Assembly (NCBI GenBank): GCA_016187925.1
Contig: JACPIS010000004.1
Coordinates: forward strand, 59,155-123,154
Length of the DNA: 64,000 bases
Reading direction: 5' to 3'
From: Opitutia bacterium
Lineage (GTDB): Bacteria; Verrucomicrobiota; Verrucomicrobiia; Opitutales; Opitutaceae
The notes under the pieces: generated by a model
Told to the model about the DNA's origin: nothing
Seen by the model: only the letters and a program-made list of their open reading frames with translations
Databases searched by the model: none
Shown: one piece after another, positions 9,901-19,944 of the stretch
How positions within the stretch are numbered: position 1 is the first letter of the stretch
Layout of the letters: every line of letters begins with the position of its first letter
Translations under genes and position numbers: made by a program

Positions 9901-10285
9901 TCGGGTTGCCCTCGAGCTTGGTCGGGCGGCCCTGGTGCGTCTCGGCGAGCAGCGGGATGGCCGACTTGCGCAGCGGCATCGCGGTCGCGTAGTAGAGCGG
10001 GAGGCCGGGGACGACGTATTCGACGGACTTGCCGTAGGGCAGGATGTTCGACTCCGGGCGGCGGCAGCCGGCGAGGCCGAGGCCGCCGAGCGCGAAGGAC
10101 GCCGCCATGATCTTCATGAACTGACGGCGGTCGACGCCCTCGAGGGAGGACGCGCCCTCGGGGAACTCGCGGGCGAGTTGCTCGCGGAAACCGGGCGTGT
10201 CGGCCAGCTCGTCGAGGCTGCGCCAGTATTTCGGGCCGGCGAGCTCGCGCTGCGAGGGGGCGGGATGGGCAAATTGGCGTTTCAT
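6974..10285 (-). CDS. actB: ACIII molybdopterin-like/iron-sulfur subunit ActB
   Basis: 1103 residues, fusing a molybdopterin-oxidoreductase-like region (about 1-760) to a ferredoxin-like region (about 780-1040). A twin-arginine motif RRQFMK (residues 53-58) is followed by a hydrophobic stretch and a lipobox LAGC (Cys74), so export by Tat and lipid anchoring in the periplasm are likely, as in characterised ACIII. The C-terminal part carries the Cys groups [11 protein letters not shown] (~805), [14 protein letters not shown] (~877), [12 protein letters not shown] (~908) and CTYC with CQQVCP (~973-1010), enough for four Fe-S clusters. The N-terminal region belongs to a family that has lost Mo cofactor binding. 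Start at ATG 10285 overlaps the actA stop. Confidence 0.96.
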   Translation of the reverse strand: MKRQFAHPAPSQRELAGPKYWRSLDELADTPGFREQLAREFPEGASSLEGVDRRQFMKIMAASFALGGLGLAGCRRPESNILPYGKSVEYVVPGLPLYYATAMPLRKSAIPLLAETHQGRPTKLEGNPSYQPHGGATTMIAQASVLDLYDPDRSAEHTKAGKSLTTAEVNVLLAGIRSTYAGSGEGLAFLASESSSPTRARLVAKLKQDFPRAIWAEYEPVQDEPPVAAAQASFGQNVKPLYRFAKAKRIVSLDADFFHAEAGSLYYAREFAKGRRVAKKDDPMNRLYVVESGFTLTGSMADHRLRLASSHVLAFTAALANEVLGTRTYESLTQGLELNPKWIEECAKDLAAHKGESLVVAGAHQPAQVHILVNAINAALGNIGQTVDFVAVEPSGASTIQALATAIKEGGVKTLVVLNGNPAYDAPADLDFAALLKSVPDVIRYGYYADETSAAAGTHLAATHYLESWGDARTVDGTIVPVQPMILPLFNGLMEIELLARLAGEETPDAYAQVYTTIAHHSDGSKKAFEKFLHDGVLEGSAYKSVSVSFDAPRAAALLAAAPKPATIDENSIEVRFVTDHKMDDGRFANNGWLQEVPDPITKLSWDNVILVSPRLAKKLGIEPGGSKLQVARKELAEVYHYKEITFIGEVTVGGRKISGPMHIQPGLANYTVVLPLGYGRTKTGHVGTGAGFNAYAVRTSGALHFATGASIRTTGERQNIATTQEHWSMEGRDIVREANLGEYADENPFFVREATIDSHAPANLGKDAGLPLAVTSTTIPRGNSLYKTPEFDGIHQWGMSIDLNTCIGCNACVIACQAENNIPIVGREQVKRGRAMHWIRLDRYYADGRIDAEAFGAEGNREIPEDPQAIVQPMACQHCELAPCETVCPVNATVHDEEGVNTMAYNRCIGTRYCANNCPYKVRRFNFFDFNKRALDALYLGPAGHQSEMPELLKMVKNPDVTVRMRGVMEKCTYCVQRVQQAKIAQKRQAGASGDVVVPDGTIKVACQQVCPVEAIVFGNIKDEKSAVSQTKAQDRDYAVLGYLNIRPRTTYLGKLRNPNPHMPDYQQLPLSRVEYNKKNHPSEGGHGHEAAAPEAKHGGHE

Positions 10286-10938
10286 CAGCGGTGGCAGCCG
10301 GAGCAGCTTTGCGGGGGCATGACCTTCCAGTCCTTGATCATCTTGTGCGCCTCCTCGAGGCGGCCCTGTTCGGCCAGCGTCTTGGAGTTGAGGTTGTAGA
10401 CATCCTTCGGGTCGCGGATGCGGATGGCCGGATTGCGGTGGCAATCGAGGCAAAAACCCATCGAGTGGGACTGCGCCTGCGAGACGGTCTGCATCTCGTT
10501 GACCTTGCCGTGGCACTCGACGCAGCTGACGCCGCGGTTCACATGCACGGAGTGGTTGAAGTAAACGTAGTCGGGATTCTGGTGGATCTTGACCCACGGC
10601 ACCGGCTGGCCGGTCGCGACGCTCTGGCGGACGGGCTCCAGCAGCGGGCTGTTCGGCTTGATGATGCTATGGCAGTTCATGCACGTCTGCGCGCTGGGCA
10701 CGCTGGACGTGGCGGACTTCTCCACCGAGGCATGGCAGTAGCGGCAATCGATGCCGAGGTTGCCCGCGTGCAGGCTGTGGTCGAAGGGAACCGGCTGCAC
10801 CGGCTGGTAGCCGACGCGGAGGTATTTCGGCGTGGCGTAGTACGTGACTGCCGCCGTGGCAACGCCGGCCAGGATGGTGAGGAAAATCACGATCTGCAGC
10901 GGAAGCCGGTTGGCGGATTTCGGAAAAATATTCGACAT
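10285..10938 (-). CDS. actA: ACIII pentaheme cytochrome c ActA
   Basis: 217 residues with an N-terminal membrane segment (about 13-33) and exactly five CXXCH motifs: CRYCH, CMNCH, CVECH, CLDCH and CSGCH. Extra His residues (FDHSLHAG, FNHSVHV) fit bis-His coordination. This is ActA, the periplasmic electron-exit subunit of Alternative Complex III. It is first of the canonical act genes, and its stop overlaps the actB start by one base. A 39-base gap separates it from a small gene upstream. Confidence 0.96.
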   Translation of the reverse strand: MSNIFPKSANRLPLQIVIFLTILAGVATAAVTYYATPKYLRVGYQPVQPVPFDHSLHAGNLGIDCRYCHASVEKSATSSVPSAQTCMNCHSIIKPNSPLLEPVRQSVATGQPVPWVKIHQNPDYVYFNHSVHVNRGVSCVECHGKVNEMQTVSQAQSHSMGFCLDCHRNPAIRIRDPKDVYNLNSKTLAEQGRLEEAHKMIKDWKVMPPQSCSGCHR

Positions 10939-10977
10939 AGGCCGTCGTGGACGCGGGTTACCCGGCGGGCGGGTGGT

Positions 10978-11160
10978 TTAGAGACTGCCCTCCTGGCGGG
11001 CGATGGCACGCGGCTCGGAGCGGAGCGGGACCGACGGCGCGGAAGCGGCGGTCGCCGGGGCGGACGCGGGCTTCGCGAGGATTTTCGGCACGATGCCGGC
11101 GGCCAGGATCAGGCCGCCCAACTTAGCAAAGAATGATTTGCGCGAACAATCGGGGCTCAC
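10978..11160 (-). CDS. Small Tat-like/anchored protein upstream of actA
   Basis: About 60 residues if the GTG at 11160 is used: SPDCSRKSFFAKLGGLILAAG then a Pro/Ala/Ser-rich tail. It has a positively charged SRK, a short hydrophobic segment and no catalytic motif, like a cleaved or anchored leader. It is codirectional with and 39 bases ahead of actA, so it is probably the first gene of the operon. The open frame extends to 11322, but upstream residues do not look coding and no clear ribosome site decides the start. Function unknown. Confidence 0.45.
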   Translation of the reverse strand: MSPDCSRKSFFAKLGGLILAAGIVPKILAKPASAPATAASAPSVPLRSEPRAIARQEGSL

Positions 11161-11503
11161 GGGTGTGTGTCGGTTCAAACCACCACCAAAAGAAGCCGCC
11201 GGAGCGATGTAAAACAAAAATTCCAGACCACCCACGTCATGTGTGATTATTAGTGCAACAGGGTCCGGATGCACGGCCGCTAATCTAACCGCGCGAGTAG
11301 AATGAAGCGCGGCAAGAAACATCCCGACCTGATTTTCACCGCTTCATCATGATGCAGCCGCTGAGCGATTCAAGGGGCGTCGGCTGACCGGGACAAAGAA
11401 CGGCAAGAGGAGAAAACGGGGCCGCCGCCATCCTCAACCGGATACGCCAGCCGCCGCAAACGCGCCCGCGCCACCGGCAGCCAAGTCCTGCACCGGCTTT
11501 CGC
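11161..11503. other. Intergenic region upstream of the ACIII operon
   Basis: No convincing gene. The stretch 11205-11255 is locally AT-rich (runs such as AAAACAAAAA and an ATTATTAG element), unlike the GC-rich coding DNA, and is the natural place for the minus-strand ACIII promoter. I cannot define -10/-35 boxes with confidence. The part next to 11504 lies downstream of the regulator gene and should hold its terminator, but no clear hairpin-plus-T run is visible. Confidence 0.4.
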
Positions 11504-12955
11504 TCAAAGGATCGGAATGTGTCGGTTCTCCCGCTTGATTTTGAGCCGTTTCATCTTGGAGACGAGGGTGGTCGGCTTGCACTGCAACAATGCGGCGGCT
11601 CCGTCCACGCCATAGATCTTCCAGTTAGTGCGCCGCAGAGCCGTCAGCACGATCTCGCGCTCCCGGACCACCAGTTCGTCCAATGACAGCTCCTCATCCG
11701 CATCCGGCACCGGCGACAACTCGGCCCATCGACCGGGTTTTTGCGGCGCGGCGCGCGAAGGCAGATCGAGACGCAACCGCCCGCCGCGAGAGAGGATCAC
11801 GGCGCGCTCGATGACGTTCTGCAGTTCCCGCACGTTCCCGGGCCAGTCGTAACTTTGGAGTTCCTGGACATGCAGCTTGGTCAGGCGGGGGCGCGGCGTG
11901 CCGAGCCGGCGGGCGGCGTGGCCAACAAAATGCTCGGCCAACAATCCGATATCTTCCATGCGCTCGCGCAGTGGCGGCACTTCAATCGGGAAGACACTCA
12001 GCCGATAATAGAGGTCCAACCGGAAGCGCCCCGCCTTGGCCTCCGCCAGCAGATCGCGGTTGGTGGCGGCGATGAGCCGCACCTTCACGGTTCGCGTGCG
12101 ATCATCGCCCACGCGTTCAAACTGCCCCTCCTGCAAAACGCGCAGGAGCTTGCTCTGGAGATCGAGGGGAATTTCGCCGATTTCATCCAGCAAAAGGGTT
12201 CCGCCATCAGCGGCTTCGAACCGTCCGGCGCGGTCCTTCACCGCGCCGGTAAAGGCCCCGCGCACATGGCCGAAAAACTCGCTTTCGAAAAGCTCCTTGG
12301 GGATCGACGCACAATTGACCCGCACCAACGGATGGTCCCGGCGGGCGCTCATTTCGTGAATCCCCCGGGCCACCAGTTCCTTGCCGGTGCCGGATTCACC
12401 GAGTATCAGCACATTTGCCTCCGTGGGCGCCACCGTGGAGATCTGTGCGAGCACCTTTTGCAGGGCGGGGCTGCAGCCGATGATGCTGCCAAACTTGTGC
12501 CGTAAGTCCGCCACCAGCGCCTCGTTCTCCAGTTCGAGACACTTTTGCCGGGCGAGGCAGCTCATTGCGACCACCCGCCCGACGATTTCGCCACTCTGGT
12601 GACGATAAGGCGTCGTACGGACGAGCATCCAATGCAAGCGCCCGTCCTTCCCTCTCAGCTCCTTTTCCATGACTTTCGTCTGATCGGAGAGCGGATCGTG
12701 GGTCCGGCATTGGGCGGCCTTGGCTTCGTCTTCGAAATGAAAGAGCTCGTGGAGCGGCCGACCGAGCAATTCTTCGGGCAGATAACCTGAAATCTCTGAG
12801 ACCAGCTTGTTGGCATAAAAGATCCTCCGATCCGCCCCCACTAGCAGCACTGCTTCCGACAGACTCTCCAACACGGTCCGGTAGAATGATTCGGTCTCGG
12901 CGCGGCATGCCGCGACTGCGTTATCCGCGGTTTCCTTCGGCGCTTTAAGCTCCAT
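11504..12955 (-). CDS. Sigma-54-dependent activator (PAS-AAA+-HTH)
   Basis: 483 residues. An N-terminal PAS sensor (about 25-135), AAA+ domain with Walker A GESGTGKE (186-193), the sigma-54 contact loop GAFTGA (233-238), Walker [10 protein letters not shown] (253-261), and a C-terminal Fis-type helix-turn-helix ending in [23 protein letters not shown] domain in place of a receiver domain means direct sensing of a ligand or redox state rather than phosphorylation. It is transcribed divergently from the nitroreductase operon, whose upstream DNA has a -24/-12 promoter, so it is very likely that operon's activator. ATG 12955 is chosen; a TTG 12 codons upstream is possible. Confidence 0.95.
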   Translation of the reverse strand: MELKAPKETADNAVAACRAETESFYRTVLESLSEAVLLVGADRRIFYANKLVSEISGYLPEELLGRPLHELFHFEDEAKAAQCRTHDPLSDQTKVMEKELRGKDGRLHWMLVRTTPYRHQSGEIVGRVVAMSCLARQKCLELENEALVADLRHKFGSIIGCSPALQKVLAQISTVAPTEANVLILGESGTGKELVARGIHEMSARRDHPLVRVNCASIPKELFESEFFGHVRGAFTGAVKDRAGRFEAADGGTLLLDEIGEIPLDLQSKLLRVLQEGQFERVGDDRTRTVKVRLIAATNRDLLAEAKAGRFRLDLYYRLSVFPIEVPPLRERMEDIGLLAEHFVGHAARRLGTPRPRLTKLHVQELQSYDWPGNVRELQNVIERAVILSRGGRLRLDLPSRAAPQKPGRWAELSPVPDADEELSLDELVVREREIVLTALRRTNWKIYGVDGAAALLQCKPTTLVSKMKRLKIKRENRHIPIL

Positions 12956-12990
12956 GGCTCCGAATGACGGCAATCCTCCCGCGAGATGCA

Positions 12991-13051
12991 ACGATTAAAT
13001 GTTGCTCTAACAATGAATAATAGGTGACCACGATTAAACATTTCTTAACAA
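12991..13051. promoter_or_regulatory. Candidate activator binding repeats upstream of sigma-54 promoter
   Basis: Two direct copies of an ACGATTAAA-headed element, 12991-13013 and 13030-13051, each ending in TAACAA, with start-to-start spacing of 39 bases. The first also contains the dyad TGTT-N5-AACA. They lie 80-140 bases upstream of the -24/-12 element, the usual distance for enhancer sites of sigma-54 activators. Assignment to the neighbouring PAS-AAA+ protein is inference. Confidence 0.5.
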
Positions 13052-13132
13052 CGACCGCCCTGGAGAAAGCGCATAATTTTATTATACTCTTATTTAATAT
13101 CTTACGATTATCGCACGACCACCTCATTGCAT

Positions 13133-13148
13133 TGGCACGCGAGCGGCA
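13133..13148 (+). promoter_or_regulatory. Sigma-54 (-24/-12) promoter
   Basis: The 16 bases match the consensus TGGCACG-N4-TTGCW: TGGCACG is exact, the invariant GG (13134-13135) and GC (13146-13147) have the correct 12-base offset, and the final base is A. Only the two T's before GC differ. Transcription would begin near 13159, about 28 bases before the nitroreductase ATG. The adjacent sigma-54 activator gene supports the call strongly. Confidence 0.8.
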
Positions 13149-13186
13149 ATGGGCATCGGTGAATCCCCCCTTCATCATTCCCAAAC

Positions 13187-13837
13187 ATGTCCACCATCCA
13201 TCGCGATCTTCTCTTGCAGCAACTCAACTGGCGCTACGCCACCAAACAGTTCGATCCACAGCGGAAAATCGGCTCCCAAGACTGGGCCGCGCTCGAGGAA
13301 GCGCTGGTGCTCACGCCTTCGTCCTTTGGCCTTCAACCCTGGAAGTTCGTCGTCGTCACCGAGCCGGCGGTAAAAGGAAAGCTCGTGGCTGCCTCATGGG
13401 GACAACAGCAGGTGGCCGACTGCTCTCACCTCGTGGTCTTTGCGGCCAAAAAGAACATCGGTGAGACGGACATCGATGAGTACCTCGGGCTCATCGCCGC
13501 CGTGCGCAGCGCTCCGCGGGAAGCCCTGTCCGGTTTTCGTGACATGATGGTCGGAGGTCTCGTGAACGGCCGCGATGGCGCCGCACGGTATACTTGGGCG
13601 GCCCGACAGGTCTACATCGCCTTGGGCAATTTTCTGACCAGCGCCGCGCTGCTCGGCATCGACGCCTGCCCGATGGAAGGCTTCGATGCGGCCCGGTACG
13701 GCGAAATCCTCGACCTAGATCGGCAAGGTCTAGCCGCGACCGTGATCGCTGCCGCCGGTTATCGCGCCAACGGCGACAAATACGCTGCGCTCAAGAAAGT
13801 GCGCTTCCAAAAAAACCAGGTTCTCGCAGCGGTGTAG
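13187..13837 (+). CDS. Nitroreductase-family NAD(P)H oxidoreductase
   Basis: 216 residues of the FMN-dependent nitroreductase fold. N-terminal RYATKQFDP and PSSFGLQPWKFVVV are the usual phosphate- and flavin-contact segments (Arg/Lys and SS-x-x-x-QPW), and GIDACPMEGF near 165 is the typical late motif. It resembles NfsB/YdgI-type enzymes that reduce nitro groups, quinones or related electrophiles with NAD(P)H. First gene of the divergent operon behind the -24/-12 promoter. No good Shine-Dalgarno precedes the ATG. Confidence 0.9.
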   Translation: MSTIHRDLLLQQLNWRYATKQFDPQRKIGSQDWAALEEALVLTPSSFGLQPWKFVVVTEPAVKGKLVAASWGQQQVADCSHLVVFAAKKNIGETDIDEYLGLIAAVRSAPREALSGFRDMMVGGLVNGRDGAARYTWAARQVYIALGNFLTSAALLGIDACPMEGFDAARYGEILDLDRQGLAATVIAAAGYRANGDKYAALKKVRFQKNQVLAAV

Positions 13838-13864
13838 ACCACCAACCGATCCGACACCGACTCC

Positions 13865-15436
13865 ATGAAACCCAACCCGGCGAACCCTTCTGCGGAAGCA
13901 CCTGCTTCCACGCAACCGCACATCCACCGTCAGCCGGCGGCAACGCCCGCAAACCGACGCGTATACCGCCTCGTCCCTTCCGTGGCGGGATTGCGCCTCC
14001 AGCAAAGCGAAGAGCCGGCTCCGCGACCCGGACCACACGAAGTACTGGTGCGCATCGAGGCGGCGAGTCTCAACTACCGGGATCTACTCGTCTTGCGTGG
14101 CGGACTCGGGCAAGTCCGCACCGGACTCGTGCCTTTGTCGGACGGCGCGGGCCGCGTAGTCGCCACCGGCCCGGAGGTGACGCACTGGCAGGAAGGCGAT
14201 CGCGTCGCGCCAATCTTTTACCCGGCTTGGCACAGCGGCCCGTTTCAGGAGACCTACCTTGCGTCCGCCCTGGGCGGCGGCAGCAGCGACGGCGTGCTGT
14301 CGGACCTGATCGTTGTCCCGGAATCGTCACTCGTGCGCATTCCGGCAGCGCTGACCTTTGACGAGGCGGCAACCCTGCCTTGCGCCGCCGTCACGACCTG
14401 GCAGGCCTTGGTGACCCGGGGCCGCCTGCTTCCCGGCGACACTGTCCTGGTGCAAGGCACCGGTGGCGTCGCGCTCTTTGCCCTCCAGTTTGCCACGGTG
14501 CTCGGCGCTCGGGTCATCGTGTTGTCTTCCTCGGAAGAAAAGCGCGAGCGTGCCACGCGGCTCGGCGCCTGGGCGACGGTGAACTACAAAACCACCCCTG
14601 ACTGGGATGTGGAGGTACGCAGGCTGACGGGCGGCATCGGCGTCTCCCATGTGCTGGAGCTTGGCGGGCCGGCCACGTATGACCGCTCACTGCGTGCGCT
14701 CGCGGCGGGTGGCAGGATTGCGCAGATCGGCGTCTTCACCGGCATGGGGCCGCAGTCCAATCTGCTGCGCCTGCAACTGATCAATGCCGACATCAACGGC
14801 ATAAATGTCGGTTCCCGCGAGCATTTCGCCACCATGAACGAATTCCTCGCCACGCATCGCATCAAGCCGGTGATCGACCGCCGCTTTGCCTTCGATGAGA
14901 CCGAGGCCGCCTATGAGCATCTCACCTCCGGCCGCCATTTCGGCAAGGTCGTGATCAAGTTTGAAGCCACGGAACGCACCGCCGGAGAAACCCATTCCAA
15001 GGAAACGAATCGAGGAACGATCATGTTACATCCAGTCACTGCATATCGGCCCGTGGTCGACATCCCTTTTGCCGACTCTGAGAGCGCCCGAACCCACTTC
15101 GAATCGGCACTCTTGTATGAAACCGACTGCTGGAGCGTCCATGCCGCCATAACGCAGGGCTACACCGACTTCATCCTTTTGGATGTCCGGACTCCGGAGT
15201 CGTTCAAGGCGGAGCACATAGAGAGTGCGATCAATCTCTACTACCGGGATATCAACGAGAGTAACCTTACCCGATACCCATCCGATGCCCTGTTCGTGGT
15301 GTACTGCAGCGGCCCCCATTGCAGTGCCGCCGACCGGGCGGCGGCAAGCATCGCGGGCCTGGGCCGGAAGGTGAAGAAGATGATTGGCGGAATCGCCGGA
15401 TGGAAGGATGACGGGTTTGCGCTCGTGACGGGGTGA
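13865..15436 (+). CDS. MDR quinone-oxidoreductase-like / rhodanese fusion
   Basis: 523 residues. Residues about 30-370 are a zinc-independent medium-chain dehydrogenase/reductase: ASLNYRDLLVLRGG, then a Rossmann segment VLVQGTGGVALFALQFA, ending HFGKVVIKFE. Residues about 388-523 are a rhodanese domain with LLDVRTPESF and an active-site loop YCSGPHCSAADRA. The two are joined in frame with no stop. At the junction an internal ATG (15023, residue 387) has a GAGGA seven bases upstream, so the rhodanese can also start alone. The gene may be a recent fusion or two genes whose separating stop was lost. It suggests handling of electrophiles together with sulfur transfer. Confidence 0.88.
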   Translation: MKPNPANPSAEAPASTQPHIHRQPAATPANRRVYRLVPSVAGLRLQQSEEPAPRPGPHEVLVRIEAASLNYRDLLVLRGGLGQVRTGLVPLSDGAGRVVATGPEVTHWQEGDRVAPIFYPAWHSGPFQETYLASALGGGSSDGVLSDLIVVPESSLVRIPAALTFDEAATLPCAAVTTWQALVTRGRLLPGDTVLVQGTGGVALFALQFATVLGARVIVLSSSEEKRERATRLGAWATVNYKTTPDWDVEVRRLTGGIGVSHVLELGGPATYDRSLRALAAGGRIAQIGVFTGMGPQSNLLRLQLINADINGINVGSREHFATMNEFLATHRIKPVIDRRFAFDETEAAYEHLTSGRHFGKVVIKFEATERTAGETHSKETNRGTIMLHPVTAYRPVVDIPFADSESARTHFESALLYETDCWSVHAAITQGYTDFILLDVRTPESFKAEHIESAINLYYRDINESNLTRYPSDALFVVYCSGPHCSAADRAAASIAGLGRKVKKMIGGIAGWKDDGFALVTG

Positions 15437-15473
15437 GCGGAAAGTGTCAATCTGCACATACAAGGATGTATAT

Positions 15474-16529
15474 ATGAATACCTCGCAATTCAGGCCCGTC
15501 GTTCTGATGGCAATCATGCTTTTGGCGGGCCTGGCAAATGCGCAGATGCCGGGCGAAGCACCGATTCGAAAGAGAGCGCCGGCACTTGATGCGCTCATTT
15601 CGCCCGATGCAACAATCGAGCTGGTCGCGACTGGGTTCGGCTTTACCGAAGGTGTGACCTGGGTGCAGCAGGGAGCGAACGGCTGTCTGCTGTTCAGCGA
15701 CATTCCGGCCAACGTGATTTATCGCTGGTCGCCTGGTGGCAAGGTGGAGATCTACCTGGAGAAAAGCGGCTACCTGAAGCCGGATCTCTGGCGGGTGGGC
15801 ATGGAATTTACCAACGGCAAGCCGCCGGACGATCCGGGCTTCGAGAAGTTCAACATGTGCGGCTCGGATGGCCTGGCCCTTGACCGGCAGGGACGGCTGG
15901 TAATTGCAACCTGGGCCGGACGTTCAATCGTACGCATCGAGCAGGATGGCCGGCGCACCGTGCTCGCCGACCGCTACCAGGGCAGGCGCTTCGGAGGACC
16001 CAATGATGTGGTGGTGTGCAAGGATGGTTCGATTTATTTCACGGATACATTTGGCGGCTTGCTGAAGATGGAGAAGGACCCGTCGAAGGAAATCGATGTC
16101 AATGCCATCTACATGATTCGCGACGGCAGGGTCACACGGGTGGCCGATGACATTGCCAATACCAACGGCCTCGCGTTTTCCCCGGACGAAAGATTTCTGT
16201 ACGCCAACGGTTCCATCGACCGTTTTATTCGCCGCTACCGCGTGCAAGCGGATGGGACCCTGACCGACTCCACGCTGTTTATCGACCTGCACAGCGAAAA
16301 GGAGGCGGGCATTACCGACGGGATGAAAGTCGATGCGCTGGGCAACCTGTGGACCAGCGGTCCCGGCGGCGTCTGGGTCATTTCTCCGGCGGGAAAGCCG
16401 CTGGGCGTCATATCCCTGCCGGAGGAAGCAACCAATCTGGTGTTCGGCGATGCCGACCGGAAGACGCTCTATATCTCTGCGAAAACGAGCATCTACAAGA
16501 TCCGGGTGCACGTGGCCGGACTGCCGTGA
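15474..16529 (+). CDS. SMP-30/gluconolactonase-family exported protein
   Basis: 351 residues with a Sec signal peptide (VVLMAIMLLAGLANA, cleavage near residue 24) and a six-bladed propeller of the SMP-30/Gluconolactonase/LRE family. Seen: GFTEGVTW, GGPNDVVVCKDGSIYFTD, and a late NTNGLAFSPDERFLYA repeat with the Asn/Asp metal ligands expected for lactonases. ATG 15474 is preferred to an earlier Met because it has AAGGA upstream and begins the signal peptide. Likely a periplasmic lactonase; substrate unknown. Confidence 0.88.
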   Translation: MNTSQFRPVVLMAIMLLAGLANAQMPGEAPIRKRAPALDALISPDATIELVATGFGFTEGVTWVQQGANGCLLFSDIPANVIYRWSPGGKVEIYLEKSGYLKPDLWRVGMEFTNGKPPDDPGFEKFNMCGSDGLALDRQGRLVIATWAGRSIVRIEQDGRRTVLADRYQGRRFGGPNDVVVCKDGSIYFTDTFGGLLKMEKDPSKEIDVNAIYMIRDGRVTRVADDIANTNGLAFSPDERFLYANGSIDRFIRRYRVQADGTLTDSTLFIDLHSEKEAGITDGMKVDALGNLWTSGPGGVWVISPAGKPLGVISLPEEATNLVFGDADRKTLYISAKTSIYKIRVHVAGLP

Positions 16530-17005
16530 TGGAATCAGCCGCACCGACTTTCACCAAAATAAACATGCCGACCAGCGATATCACCCGGGAAATCGTGAAC
16601 CGTTATTTTGAGCGTGTTGCCTCCGGTGCAGAGCCGGAAGCGATTGCCGCCCTGTTTAGCGAAAAGATCGATTGGGATATCGCGGGTGATGTCGCCCATG
16701 TCCCTTGGATAGGGAAAAGGAAGGGACGCGCGGGGGTGGCCGGATTTTTCCGGGATCTCCGCCAATGGATCGAGCCCGTCCGCTTTGAAGTGCGTTCGAC
16801 CGTCGTCCACGACGAAGAGGCCGTGGCCTTGGGAGAGCTTGTCTCGCGGGTAAAAAGCACTGGCAGGACGATTGAAAGCGCGTTCGCGATCAGTTTCACC
16901 ATCAGAGATGCCTTGATTGTTCGTTATCGGCTCCTTGAGGACAGCTTTGCGGTCGCCCAAGCGGTCGGCGGAGCGCACAAGGGAACCCGGATCCCAACCT
17001 CATGA
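16529..17005 (+). CDS. SnoaL-like (NTF2-fold) protein
   Basis: 158 residues of the nuclear-transport-factor-2-like fold: ITREIVNRYFERVASGAEPEAIAALF then WDIAGD, and FEVRSTVVHDEEAVALGEL, ending in a beta strand with IRYRLLED character. Family members isomerise, hydrolyse or simply bind small molecules; no catalytic residue can be fixed here. The ATG at 16529 overlaps the preceding stop (TGATG). Another Met 12 codons in could also be the start. Confidence 0.8.
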   Translation: MESAAPTFTKINMPTSDITREIVNRYFERVASGAEPEAIAALFSEKIDWDIAGDVAHVPWIGKRKGRAGVAGFFRDLRQWIEPVRFEVRSTVVHDEEAVALGELVSRVKSTGRTIESAFAISFTIRDALIVRYRLLEDSFAVAQAVGGAHKGTRIPTS

Positions 17006-17009
17006 GCAT

Positions 17010-17840
17010 ATGCCTATGAACCTTGAACTCACCGGCCGGTTTCTCGGCGACGCGACCCTCGGGCTGTTCGGCGCCGGACACCTGGGCAGGGCGATCGCCC
17101 AAGGGCTTTTGGCCGCCGGGCTGCCCAAGCGCCGTCTCGCCATCTGCCGCCGGGGTTCGATCGAGACTGACCGCGCGCTGAGCGACGCCGGCCTGGCCGA
17201 AGTGGTCGCCAGCAGCGAGCAAGTCGCCCGCCGGTCGCGGATCCTGCTCTATCTGGTGCGCCCGCAGGACTACCTGGCGATGCAGGGCCTTGAACTGCGA
17301 GCGGACTGTCTGGTGGTCTCGTTCATGGCCGGCGTCCCTCTGCAGAACCTGCCCGCCAATGTCGCCGCCGCGCAGCGTGTGCGCGCGATGACCAGTGCGC
17401 CGGACACCCTGCGACAGCGGGACGGCCTGGCGGCCTTGTATCCGGCGGACAATCCGCTGACCCGCGAACTGCTCGCATCCCTTCACCTGAAGATCGTGCC
17501 GCTCAGGCGGGAGTCGGATTTTCACGCCTTCACGGCGCTCGGACCCTGCCTTCCTATCGCGCTGACGCAATGGGAAGGCCTCGGCCATGAGATCGACGAT
17601 GCCGAGTTGCGGCAGACGGCGGAGCGGTTCGAGCTTCCTGATTACGATTCGATTCTCCAATGGGCGCATCGCGTCCGGCCCCGCCGCCTTTCAGACGCTG
17701 AGCGAAAGCGCTATCTCGCCCAAGCCGCGACGCCGGGAGGCGTGACCGAGGCCATCCTCCACGCGCTGACTTCCGGCATGAACCTCTCGGCTGCTTTGGA
17801 GCAGGGCATCAAACGCAGTCGGGAACTGGCGATCGGCTAA
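17010..17840 (+). CDS. Pyrroline-5-carboxylate-reductase-like dehydrogenase
   Basis: 276 residues. An N-terminal Rossmann motif [19 protein letters not shown] and a C-terminal helical part ([18 protein letters not shown]) match ProC-type pyrroline-5-carboxylate reductases, which usually end with a T-P-G-G-x-T-x-x-x-L motif. The middle diverges, so the substrate may be a different imine or keto acid. It sits in a detoxification-type operon rather than with proline genes. Start at ATG 17010; ATG 17016 is also possible. Confidence 0.8.
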   Translation: MPMNLELTGRFLGDATLGLFGAGHLGRAIAQGLLAAGLPKRRLAICRRGSIETDRALSDAGLAEVVASSEQVARRSRILLYLVRPQDYLAMQGLELRADCLVVSFMAGVPLQNLPANVAAAQRVRAMTSAPDTLRQRDGLAALYPADNPLTRELLASLHLKIVPLRRESDFHAFTALGPCLPIALTQWEGLGHEIDDAELRQTAERFELPDYDSILQWAHRVRPRRLSDAERKRYLAQAATPGGVTEAILHALTSGMNLSAALEQGIKRSRELAIG

Positions 17841-17863
17841 CACCGGGCAAAATAAAAGACTCC

Positions 17864-18853
<990 letters not shown>

Positions 18854-18965
18854 CGCCCCAATCTCAAGGAGCAGCCGTCATCGGATTCGAGCGGGAAACC
18901 GCCAATGCCCAACCTCGCTTGCCAAATCATGCCCATCCTTATGACTGCCGCGACGCTGTCCGACC

Positions 18966-18973
18966 AAGGAGGT
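18966..18973 (+). promoter_or_regulatory. Strong Shine-Dalgarno site
   Basis: AAGGAGGT five bases before the ATG at 18979; the only near-perfect ribosome site seen in this operon. It decides the start of the haloalkane-dehalogenase-like gene against an upstream Met at 18919. Confidence 0.85.
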
Positions 18974-18978
18974 CTTTC

Positions 18979-19899
18979 ATGATCCAACCCACTGAAACCT
19001 TTGGCGGCAGTTTCCCTTTCGCGCCGCACTTCTCCGATGCTCCCGGCTTCCGGATGCATTATGTCGACGAGGGACCGCGCGAAGCCGGCGTGGTGCTTTG
19101 TCTCCACGGCGAGCCGACCTGGGGATACCTGTTCCGGCATCTGATCGCGGCGCTGAGCGGCGGCCACCGCGTGGTCGTGCCCGACCACATGGGGTTCGGC
19201 AAAAGCGCGACGCCTCCGGATCGCAGCTATTGGCTGCAGGACCACATCGACAATTTGGAGCGCCTCGTTCTCTCACTCGACCTGCGCGACATCACCCTCG
19301 TGATGCATGACTTCGGCGGCCCGACCGGCATGGGCCTGGCCGCCCGACATCCCGACCGCATCCGCCGCGTGATCTCGACCAACGGGCCAACCCCGTTCGG
19401 CCAGCCGGATCTGATCGAGCGGGTGACGGCCAACGCCCGTGTTTCCCCCTGGTTCCAGTGGATCGCGCAGGCCGAAAATAACGGCAACCTGGAGGCAGTC
19501 CTGGGGCAGCTCGGCTTCAACATCCTGAGCACGCTCAAGCTGAACGGCTTCGAGAACAATGCGCTCATTGCCGACACATGGCTCTCCGCTTACGGATCGC
19601 ACTTCGCCAGTCCTGCCGACTGCCTTGGTGCGATTGGTTGGGCAAAAGGGTTTGCCACCGGCAGGCATCGGTTCGAGGTGCCCGACGCAGCGGCTGCTCG
19701 TGCGATCCGGGCCAAACCCGCGCTGGCCATCTGGGGCGTTGCCGACCGCACGCTCCACGCCGCTCATTTTCTGCCGCTTTTTACCGCGCTGTTTCCAAAG
19801 GCGCCGGTCCACCGGCTGGTGGGTGCGGGGCACTACTGCCTGGAAGACGCACCGGATGAGGTCGCAGCGCTCATTACCCGGTTCATCAACCGGACATAG
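18979..19899 (+). CDS. Alpha/beta hydrolase, haloalkane-dehalogenase-like
   Basis: 306 residues. HGEPTWGYLFR (43-53) is the oxyanion/halide motif of haloalkane dehalogenases, and the nucleophile is Asp111 in VMHDFGGPTG; a late GAGHYCLEDAP supplies the His. True haloalkane dehalogenases have Trp directly after the nucleophile to hold the halide; here it is Phe112, so dehalogenase activity is uncertain and another ester/epoxide-type reaction is possible. The ATG at 18979 is fixed by a strong AAGGAGGT at 18966-18973. Confidence 0.88.
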   Translation: MIQPTETFGGSFPFAPHFSDAPGFRMHYVDEGPREAGVVLCLHGEPTWGYLFRHLIAALSGGHRVVVPDHMGFGKSATPPDRSYWLQDHIDNLERLVLSLDLRDITLVMHDFGGPTGMGLAARHPDRIRRVISTNGPTPFGQPDLIERVTANARVSPWFQWIAQAENNGNLEAVLGQLGFNILSTLKLNGFENNALIADTWLSAYGSHFASPADCLGAIGWAKGFATGRHRFEVPDAAAARAIRAKPALAIWGVADRTLHAAHFLPLFTALFPKAPVHRLVGAGHYCLEDAPDEVAALITRFINRT

Positions 19900-19944
19900 C
19901 GAAAGGTGTGACGGAGAGCATTCTCACCAAAACCGAAACACGTT

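Noticed and set aside
6980..10399. A plus-strand open frame of over 1100 codons opposite actB
   Set aside because: It is antisense to a clear ActB with Fe-S motifs; its Asp/Arg/Val-rich composition is typical of high-GC antisense shadows.
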